From an uncultured Alphaproteobacteria bacterium (GTDB taxonomy: Bacteria > Pseudomonadota > Alphaproteobacteria > Rhodobacterales > Rhodobacteraceae): a stretch of DNA of 32,641 nt. This document shows positions 24,579 to 30,406 of this stretch, in pieces. The notes below the pieces were generated by a model that saw only the letters and a list, made by a program, of their open reading frames with translations, was not told the origin of the DNA and ran no database searches. The translations under genes were made by a program, and so were the position numbers. The DNA is taken from the NCBI GenBank assembly GCA_902596605.1, contig CACJUU010000020.1, forward strand, positions 1 to 32,641, in the 5' to 3' direction. How positions within the stretch are numbered: the first letter of the stretch is position 1; the number at the start of each line of letters is the position of its first letter.

Positions 24579-25721
24579 ATGAATATGAGATCAATCTTTT
24601 TTTACTCAGTATTTATTCTCGCAGCTATTTTCTCAGTTGTTATAAGTAAGGCTTTTGCTAAAGATACTGTCAGATTTATAGAGACTACGGGACGTGCCGT
24701 AATTGAGGATGACGAAATTATCGATATCGCTCGTCGAAGAGCACTTGAGGACGCCTTATACCTTGCAGCGCTTCATGGAGGAGCTAAGATAAATGGTTAT
24801 TCAGCAGTTTCCACTGACACATCTATTCAGGAAAACTTAGTAATTCAGCCGGCGAGTAAAATACTCGATTATACAATTATCTCAGAAGAGCGAACTGATA
24901 TGCATTTCATTGTCAAAATTAGGTCTGCAGTTGGCCAGCTGAGAAAAAAAGAGTGTGATAATAAAGGTCTCAAGAGCTTGTCTGTTTATAAGCCAGTGAT
25001 AGATGTAGCTCCCTCTGCACCATTTTGGGTATACTCACTAGCCAATGAATTAACGAATGAAATTATTGCTTCTTTAAAGTCGGCAGAAGACATTAATCTT
25101 ACGGATAATTCTTTTGTATCACTTGACCGTGATCAGCTTATTACCGCAAATGACGACTACGACTATATCTCTCTTACTTCAGGAAGAGAAAAAACGAATT
25201 ATGGAGATTATGCTGCAGTTTCAGAGATATCAATAGCTGAGCGTGAAAAATTAGTCGGTTTTACCACTTATAATAGTCTCCTAATTACCTTTAATACTAA
25301 CATATATGATGGAAGCACGTACACATCATCTTTTTCGAAGTCTAAATCATTAGAAGCATTATTTAGTTCAAGTGGTCCATGGAGAACTATAAATTTATTA
25401 CTAAAAACAAATAGAGACAACATCGTTGAACCCATCTCAATCGCTGCTAAAGAACATGCTAAAGAGGTTATTGATAATCTAATTTGCAAAGAAACAAATA
25501 GCATTATAACAGTAAATAATGGAAAAATAGAAGTTCCCCTTGGCAAAAGACATGGAATTAAGATTTCTGCACTAGCTGTAACTAAAGGTGAAAGAACTCC
25601 TTTCAATGTATTGCGGGTTGAACAAGTCTCAGAGACTAAATCCGTTTTGGTGCCACTTAATACAGCGCTTGAATTAAGTAACCTCGATGGAAAATCAATT
25701 CAATTTTTGGGTAACATGTAA
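24579..25721 (+). CDS. flgT: FlgT-like flagellar H-ring/T-ring assembly protein
   Basis: A 380-residue periplasmic protein with a signal peptide (cut after AFA, residue 27). The N-terminal domain IETTGRAVIEDDEIIDIARRRALEDALYLAALHGG (about 33-67) is typical of FlgT_N, and the C-terminus (about 310-375) carries the small beta domain with GKIEVPLGKRHGIK. The middle domain is divergent, and an insert rich in Asp, Tyr and Ser lies near 180-205. In Vibrio FlgT helps build the H ring and positions MotX/MotY at the T ring. The gene overlaps the next one by a single base (TAATG). Confidence 0.8.
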   Translation: MNMRSIFFYSVFILAAIFSVVISKAFAKDTVRFIETTGRAVIEDDEIIDIARRRALEDALYLAALHGGAKINGYSAVSTDTSIQENLVIQPASKILDYTIISEERTDMHFIVKIRSAVGQLRKKECDNKGLKSLSVYKPVIDVAPSAPFWVYSLANELTNEIIASLKSAEDINLTDNSFVSLDRDQLITANDDYDYISLTSGREKTNYGDYAAVSEISIAEREKLVGFTTYNSLLITFNTNIYDGSTYTSSFSKSKSLEALFSSSGPWRTINLLLKTNRDNIVEPISIAAKEHAKEVIDNLICKETNSIITVNNGKIEVPLGKRHGIKISALAVTKGERTPFNVLRVEQVSETKSVLVPLNTALELSNLDGKSIQFLGNM

Positions 25722-26146
25722 TGCTAAAAAACCTTATTTACTTACTTTTATTCTATATAGCTTTTACTGCAACAAATTTTCTCAATGCGGAGCCATTTAT
25801 TGTACTGCAATACAATAATGCATCTGAGCTATCAGACAGATCAAATGAGTTTGCTCAGGATCCTGACCACTCAAAGAAACATATGATCTTGCCTGGGGAA
25901 AGTTTAAATCTAATAATCGAAAAATACTATGACGGTAGCGGGTTAAATAAGTACTTTTTACAACTGGCAATTGTTTCGTTAAACGATCATGCCTTTAGAA
26001 ATAGGAATGTAAACTATATGATTGCCGAAGAAATTATTCATCTTCCAAGCATCAATCAAATCTCAAAACTTATGAAGGGTATCAAGTTCGACTTGGATGA
26101 GGAGATTTCATATAAAAATAACAATATCTACTATTTTGGAGGATAG
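25721..26146 (+). CDS. Exported protein with LysM/FimV-like motif in flgP-flgT-flgA operon
   Basis: A 141-residue protein with a signal peptide (cut probably after LNA, residue 23). The rest contains one LysM-like unit at about 54-112: HMILPGESLNLIIEKYY, then FLQLAIVSLNDHAFRNRNVNYMIAEEIIHLP. The insertion between 'NLI' and the 'NDHAF..N' part is as in the N-terminal LysM of FimV/HubP, which binds peptidoglycan and organises the pole. It sits between flgT and flgA, joined to both, so it is probably a periplasmic flagellar-ring helper that contacts the wall. I know no named gene at this position. Confidence 0.6.
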   Translation: MLKNLIYLLLFYIAFTATNFLNAEPFIVLQYNNASELSDRSNEFAQDPDHSKKHMILPGESLNLIIEKYYDGSGLNKYFLQLAIVSLNDHAFRNRNVNYMIAEEIIHLPSINQISKLMKGIKFDLDEEISYKNNNIYYFGG

Positions 26147-26890
26147 ATGCTGGTTAAGAAGGCATTACTTATAATAGCAATCTGGTGGGGTCTCAGTTTA
26201 GAGAGCATAGCCTCGCAGGAAAAAATAACTGGTTCAAGCTTAACTAAATTGGTAATTGATCACTTGAATGAGGAAGGATTAAGTGCGCAACCTATCATTA
26301 ATAAAAATAGAGTTTTTACTGGGTGCTCTAAAGACGAGATTGTAATTTCAAAGAGAGATGGATCATGGAAAACTATAAATCTTAGATGTAAAACGAATAA
26401 GTCGTGGAATTATAATTTCAGAAATAAGTTGCCTACAGCCAACTACGCTCAAAATATTAACAAATCACATAACTTTTTGGAAAACAATAGTTCGCAAGCC
26501 AAAGTTGAAGTATTGATTTTAAAAAATTCAAAATTAAAGGGAGATAGAATAGAAAAAACAGATTTAATTCTATCGAAAAAGAAAGCAGTTCTTTCTAAGG
26601 GGGCTTTTAGCGACTTTGAAAGCGTTCTTGGTAAACGGTTGATAAAAAACTTACAGAAAGGTGCAACTTTAAAAACTAATCATTTGAAGCCAGACTGGTT
26701 GGTTCATAAAAATCAAAAGATAATAATTGAGCACAAAATAGGTGAAATATACGTAAAAATGGAAGCAATAGCGCTAAGTAATGGTGCAAAAGGAGACAGA
26801 ATATTGGCAAAAAATATCTCCAGCAAAAAGATAGTTGAAGGATTTGTTGAAGATTCGAGAAAAATGTCAATTTTTCGTAAAATTTATTAA
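26147..26890 (+). CDS. flgA: FlgA, P-ring assembly chaperone
   Basis: A 247-residue periplasmic protein with a signal peptide at 1-23. The C-terminal two thirds hold the SAF/FlgA domain: LKGDRIEKTDLILSKKKA, then FESVLGKRLIKNLQKGATLKTNHLKPDWLVHKNQ, then VKMEAIALSNGAKGDRILAKN; it ends with a Val-rich strand (IVEGFVEDS). FlgA helps FlgI polymerise into the P ring in peptidoglycan. Its ATG directly follows the previous stop, with GGAGG inside the end of that gene. Neither flgI nor flgH is in the window. Confidence 0.88.
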   Translation: MLVKKALLIIAIWWGLSLESIASQEKITGSSLTKLVIDHLNEEGLSAQPIINKNRVFTGCSKDEIVISKRDGSWKTINLRCKTNKSWNYNFRNKLPTANYAQNINKSHNFLENNSSQAKVEVLILKNSKLKGDRIEKTDLILSKKKAVLSKGAFSDFESVLGKRLIKNLQKGATLKTNHLKPDWLVHKNQKIIIEHKIGEIYVKMEAIALSNGAKGDRILAKNISSKKIVEGFVEDSRKMSIFRKIY

Positions 26891-26923
26891 CTTTATGTCG
26901 TATACTTAAATAGGAGAAAGAAA

Positions 26924-27226
26924 ATGGTTGGATCAATAAAAAATTTTACTGGGCAGAGAGTAGAAGTGTCCAAAGGAATGACAGAAGCGAAGACACAGGC
27001 TGAGAAGCTCACTGAGTCAAGTTCTTCCGCTGGTCCTGGCTCCAAGGTTGATGCTGTATTAACAAGTAAATCTAGAGAGGCATTGAAAGTTATGGCAGAA
27101 AATCCTTCAATAAACATGGAGGCGGTTGAGAGAATCAAACAAAAGATCAAGAATGGTGAGTATCCTATTGACTTTGATAAGCTGGCAGATAAGTTGCTCG
27201 AGTCTTACTGGACTTCAGATTCTTAA
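26924..27226 (+). CDS. flgM: FlgM, anti-sigma-28 factor
   Basis: A 100-residue protein with the disordered, Ser/Ala-rich N-terminal half and C-terminal sigma-binding helices of FlgM. The signature is INMEAVERIKQKIKNGEYPIDFDKLADKLLES (about 63-94; 'v..Ik..I..G.YpiD...iA..Ll'). FlgM binds FliA until the hook is finished and is then exported. It has a good ribosome-binding site (AGGAG) and lies 33 bases after flgA, the usual flgA-flgM-flgN arrangement. Confidence 0.93.
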   Translation: MVGSIKNFTGQRVEVSKGMTEAKTQAEKLTESSSSAGPGSKVDAVLTSKSREALKVMAENPSINMEAVERIKQKIKNGEYPIDFDKLADKLLESYWTSDS

Positions 27227-27254
27227 AAAATCGACGACTATTCAAGTTTTAAAG

Positions 27255-27560
27255 ATGTCTCTACCTACAGCACATAATTATGTAGTTAAAACTATGATGG
27301 AAAATTTAGTTTCTTTAGAAAAAAATTTTCTCGAACCAAAGCTTTTAATTGAAACATTGATCGAAACTGACAAAGTATTGACCGAAAGCATGGAGGTTTT
27401 TGGTAATAAAAATTTTTCCGAGGATCTACTGGATAATGAAAAAGAAAATGTCAATTTGCTCATAGAAAGAATTTCAATATTAGAAAAAGCCTCACTAGGC
27501 AAAGTAAACTGGGCAAATCAGTTTTCGCAATATCTACAAGAAAATATTAAAAGAAAATAA
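27255..27560 (+). CDS. flgN: FlgN-like flagellar export chaperone
   Basis: A 101-residue, mostly helical protein with no signal peptide. The frame opens further upstream inside flgM, but the ATG at 27255 (MSLPTAHNYVVKTMMENL) is the logical start. Its two long amphipathic helices (NLVSLEKNFLEPKLLIETLIETDKVL, and the segment ending NLLIERISILEKASLG) resemble FlgN/FliT-type chaperones of hook-filament junction proteins. Position immediately after flgM is the main support; the sequence itself is too divergent to be certain. Confidence 0.55.
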   Translation: MSLPTAHNYVVKTMMENLVSLEKNFLEPKLLIETLIETDKVLTESMEVFGNKNFSEDLLDNEKENVNLLIERISILEKASLGKVNWANQFSQYLQENIKRK

Positions 27561-27597
27561 CTTGTTTTGAATCCATAATTCAATACAATCTTCCGCA

Positions 27598-28029
27598 ATG
27601 GATCTTCAAGTTCTAATATTAGATTATATTTTTACTGAAAGAGCTGGGGTTATAGCATTCCTGGCAACATTCATTTACTTTATATTTCAACAAAATAAAA
27701 CACTTTCAATTATCGAAAAAGAAGTTGTGAGTTTAAGAGATAAAGTAAACAGACTCGTAAATCGAACAGATGATACAACTTCAGATATTAGTTCTCTGAG
27801 TTCTCGAATATCAAACCTTTCAGGTGCGGTATCAGATGCAACTACTGTAGCCGAGGGAACGAAGAAGGAGCTAAGTATGCTGGCAGAAGGCATAAATAGC
27901 GAAACAGTGTTCAATGAAGCAATAGATCTTGCTCGAAAAGGTAGTTCAGCAGATGATATTGTAGCCCAAACTAAACTAAGTAAAGATCAGGCTGAAACAA
28001 TAGTAAGATTCCATGGGTCTAAAGTTTAA
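27598..28029 (+). CDS. DUF2802-like membrane-anchored coiled-coil protein
   Basis: A 143-residue protein with one N-terminal membrane helix (GVIAFLATFIYFIF, about 17-30), a coiled coil (SIIEKEVVSLRDKVNRLVNRTDDTTSDISSLSSRI), and a C-terminal helix-turn-helix-like end FNEAIDLARKGSSADDIVAQTKLSKDQAETIVRFHG. That end matches the DUF2802 family, 'A..La..G.s.eei....gls..EaelL..lH', which is often encoded in flagellar or chemotaxis loci, where it has no firm function. It lies 37 bases after the flgN-like gene and is the last gene of this plus-strand run. Confidence 0.65.
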   Translation: MDLQVLILDYIFTERAGVIAFLATFIYFIFQQNKTLSIIEKEVVSLRDKVNRLVNRTDDTTSDISSLSSRISNLSGAVSDATTVAEGTKKELSMLAEGINSETVFNEAIDLARKGSSADDIVAQTKLSKDQAETIVRFHGSKV

Positions 28030-28103
28030 GGATCTAAGACCTTCTATAATTTATTTGCTGTTTATCTTTTCGAGTCAAGCAAAGCTACCGCGAATTATTA
28101 ATT

Positions 28104-28766
28104 TTATATTTTTTCATTTTTAGCAACAGCCTCCGCCTCTACTTCTTCAGCAGCACTCTCCTCAGCAACAGCCTCCGCCTCTACTTCTTCAGCAGCGCTC
28201 TCCTCAGCAACAGCCTCTGCCTCTACTTGACTTTTTAATCCTTCTATACCTTCTTCTGAGCTAAATTGCCGGCTTTCTTCAGTTGAAATAAACTCAGCTT
28301 TACCCGACTCTATCAATTTTTCGCCATCTTCCCTTTTTACATCAATAACTACACCTGCAGGAAACCGCACACCATTAACCTCACTTGAATCAACTATTCT
28401 GAGGCGCATCCATGTATTATCACCACCAATGGCTTCAGGATCTTTAATGTCTGTAGAGTCAGTTATTGAAACATCAATATCGAACCCACTCTGCTTATTA
28501 GATAGGTCGTTTAGTTGGTCTTCCATGACATTACCAGCTAGAAGCGCTAATCTTTTTCTTAAAACATAAACTCTTGCAGCCATTGCGCTCAACCTTTGGA
28601 CACCGTCAGTTTCCCCTTCAATTACTGCCTTATAAAAGGTAATTTGCTCCTCAAAGCTCTTATCAGAATATTTTTCTAGAAGCTCATCTCTTGCTCTAAG
28701 TATTACTGGATCTAAGGGAACTGGATCAGTCTGATCGAAATCCTTGGTTTTTGCTGCAGAAGTCAT
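28104..28766 (-). CDS. Hypothetical protein with Glu/Ala-rich repeated tail
   Basis: A 220-residue cytoplasmic-looking protein. A helical N-terminal part (about 14-85, with a conserved-looking VQRLSAMAARVYVLRKRLALLAG stretch) is followed by a beta-rich middle: NTWMRLRIVDSSEVNGVRFPAGVVIDVKREDGEKLIESGKAE. The C-terminus (from about 180) is made of 14-residue repeats of VEAEAVAEESAAEE. I do not recognise a family. It is read divergently from flgB from a 94-base gap with overlapping sigma-54 motifs, so it may be a flagellar gene; several axial or hook-length proteins also have Ala/Glu-rich tails. Confidence 0.6.
   Translation of the reverse strand: MTSAAKTKDFDQTDPVPLDPVILRARDELLEKYSDKSFEEQITFYKAVIEGETDGVQRLSAMAARVYVLRKRLALLAGNVMEDQLNDLSNKQSGFDIDVSITDSTDIKDPEAIGGDNTWMRLRIVDSSEVNGVRFPAGVVIDVKREDGEKLIESGKAEFISTEESRQFSSEEGIEGLKSQVEAEAVAEESAAEEVEAEAVAEESAAEEVEAEAVAKNEKI
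28123..28227 (-). repeat. 42-base in-frame tandem repeat, about 2.5 copies
   Basis: Two full units (28123-28164, 28165-28206) and a half unit (28207-28227) start with GCAACAGCCT on the plus strand. They are almost identical: units 1 and 2 differ at one base (ACT/GCT). The repeat lies in the 220-residue protein gene and encodes the 14-residue Glu/Ala-rich unit, so gain or loss of a unit keeps the frame. Confidence 0.9.
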
Positions 28767-28789
28767 TTTTTTTCCTTAATTAATCAAGT

Positions 28790-28805
28790 TGGCATTTTAT
28801 TTGCA
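28790..28805 (+). promoter_or_regulatory. Sigma-54 (-24/-12) promoter motif before flgB
   Basis: TGGCATTTTATTTGCA is close to the RpoN consensus: GG and GC 10 bases apart, -12 block TTGCA. It ends 55 bases before the flgB ATG and would drive flgB-flgC-flgD-flgE. Confidence 0.72.
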
Positions 28806-28817
28806 ATTTTCACACCA
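28802..28817 (-). promoter_or_regulatory. Opposed sigma-54-like motif before the 220-residue protein gene
   Basis: On the minus strand the site reads TGGTGTGAAAATTGCA: it has GG and GC at correct spacing and TTGCA at -12, with a weaker -24 block (TGGTGTG). It overlaps the flgB site; both use the palindrome TTGCAA at 28801-28806 as their -12 element. The start codon is 35 bases beyond the overlap. Confidence 0.4.
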
Positions 28818-28860
28818 CAAATTGAAAAAAACAGATATTTAAACATCAAATCAAACAAAT

Positions 28861-29247
28861 ATGAAAACTATAGAAAATCATCTTAGTATACACTCAAATG
28901 CGTTAAATCTTAGAGGAAAACGTAATAAGATTCTTGCTTCGAATATTGCGAATGCAGCTACCCCTCATTTTAAAGCTCGTGATATAGATTTTGATGTTGA
29001 GATGCGAAAAAAAGAAAAGGTTGGTAATATTTCAGTTAATCATGAAAAGCATTTTGCTCTTCTAACTAAAGTTAGACCAAATGATGTAATGTTTAGAGAA
29101 CCACTCAACCCCTCGCTGGACGGTAACACAGTAGAATTGGCAGTTGAGCAAATGGAGTTCTCCGAAAACGTAGTAAGATATCAAACTACTCTTCAATTTT
29201 TAACCAACAAGATATCGGGGCTTATGTCCGCGATAAAAGGTGAATGA
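28861..29247 (+). CDS. flgB: Flagellar proximal rod protein FlgB
   Basis: A 128-residue rod subunit. The axial motif NKILASNIANAATPHFKARDIDF (about 22-44) is typical of FlgB, and the C-terminal helix VELAVEQMEFSENVVRYQTTLQFLTNKISGL is the 'vd.d.E....en...Y......l..k...l' motif. Normal length. It leads a run of flgB-flgC-flgD-flgE, with flgC starting inside its stop (ATGA). A sigma-54 motif lies upstream. Confidence 0.95.
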   Translation: MKTIENHLSIHSNALNLRGKRNKILASNIANAATPHFKARDIDFDVEMRKKEKVGNISVNHEKHFALLTKVRPNDVMFREPLNPSLDGNTVELAVEQMEFSENVVRYQTTLQFLTNKISGLMSAIKGE

Positions 29248-29663
29248 TGAGTTCGATAAAAAATATATTTGACGTCTCAGGAAGAGCAATGGCCGCACAA
29301 ATGATTAGGTTGAATACAGTAGCAAGTAATCTTGCAAATTCAAATAACATTGCGAGTACTAGTGAGGAAGCCTACCGTCCCCTGAAACCTATTTTCAAGA
29401 CAATTTACTCTGACAAGCTTCATGACAATGGAATTGCAAGTGTTGATGCAATAAATGTCAGGGAACTTAATAGAGAACCAGAAAAAGTTTATATGCCAGA
29501 TCATCCTAAAGCTAATGAAGATGGCTATATATTCAATGCAGCAGTCAACATAGAGGAAGAGATGGTAGAGATGCTTGAAGCAAGTCGTCAATACCAAAAC
29601 AATATTGAAGTTATTTCAACTTTAAGAGCTTTAATGATCAGAACAATAAATTTAGGAAAGTAA
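29244..29663 (+). CDS. flgC: Flagellar rod protein FlgC
   Basis: A 139-residue rod subunit: FDVSGRAMAAQMIRLNTVASNLANSNN (about 9-35) is the FlgC start, and the conserved tail is VNIEEEMVEMLEASRQYQNNIEVISTLRALMIRTINLGK. PDHPKANEDGYIF matches the FlgC block 'pdhPdAd.dGyv'. The ATG overlaps the flgB stop; a second ATG 3 bases on (29247) is equally possible. The rod is the drive shaft between motor and hook. Confidence 0.95.
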   Translation: MMSSIKNIFDVSGRAMAAQMIRLNTVASNLANSNNIASTSEEAYRPLKPIFKTIYSDKLHDNGIASVDAINVRELNREPEKVYMPDHPKANEDGYIFNAAVNIEEEMVEMLEASRQYQNNIEVISTLRALMIRTINLGK

Positions 29664-29679
29664 TTTTTGGAGTACGAAT

Positions 29680-30369
29680 ATGTCTAGTATAGAAAGCAAC
29701 AATCAATCCCTTAACAATATTTTAGAAAAGATTGGTGTAAAATCGCCAGAGGGCGCTTCTCCGCAAAGGAAAAGTAGTCTCGGACAGGAAGACTTTCTAA
29801 AACTCATGACTACTCAGCTTCAAAATCAGGACCCTTTTGCCCCTATGGAAAATGGGGAGTTTATTGCCCAGATGGCCCAATTTTCAACTGTCACCGGGAT
29901 AACAGAAATGGGGCAAACTCTCAAAGGTTTATCAGATAAACTAAATGAATTCAGAATAGCTACCGCCTCTGATCTGCTAGGCAACTCTGTATTAGTTCCT
30001 GGCAATGTTGTGCGACCAAACAAAAATGGTGAGATACATGGTATTATCGATCTTCCATCTGCATCTAGTGAAACGTCAGTTGCATTTTTTGACAGCTCTG
30101 GTGAACTTGTTCACTCGGCAGACTTGGGTGCTCATGGAAGAGGTTTAGTAGGCTTTGAATGGCTAAATATCCCAAAGGAAATTGTAGACAAAGATGCACC
30201 TTTACGAGTTGAAGCATTCATTAATACTGGCAAGGGTTCAGAGGGTTTAACTCCATCAGTTTTCTCTGAAGTTATTGCAGCAAGCTTAGATAAAGGTCAA
30301 GGCGTAACTATAGATGTCAAAGATTTTGGTGAGATGGCTGCGGCCGATGTTATCAAGTTCAGAAATTAA
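29680..30369 (+). CDS. flgD: Hook-capping protein FlgD
   Basis: A 229-residue protein. The N-terminal FlgD signature is LGQEDFLKLMTTQLQNQDPF then PMENGEFIAQMAQFSTV (about 30-70). After it come the middle domain (ASDLLGNSVLVPGNVV) and C-terminal FlgD Ig-like/tudor region (APLRVEAFINTG, VTIDVKDFGEM). FlgD caps the growing hook so that FlgE can assemble. Ribosome-binding site GGAG, 17 bases after flgC. Confidence 0.93.
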   Translation: MSSIESNNQSLNNILEKIGVKSPEGASPQRKSSLGQEDFLKLMTTQLQNQDPFAPMENGEFIAQMAQFSTVTGITEMGQTLKGLSDKLNEFRIATASDLLGNSVLVPGNVVRPNKNGEIHGIIDLPSASSETSVAFFDSSGELVHSADLGAHGRGLVGFEWLNIPKEIVDKDAPLRVEAFINTGKGSEGLTPSVFSEVIAASLDKGQGVTIDVKDFGEMAAADVIKFRN

Positions 30370-30406
30370 TTTAAAACATATCGAGTATAAGTAAACGGAG
30401 TAAAAA

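Noticed and set aside
28123-28227. CRISPR-like direct repeats
   Set aside because: The 42-base units are contiguous without spacers, keep the reading frame and encode Glu/Ala-rich protein repeats.
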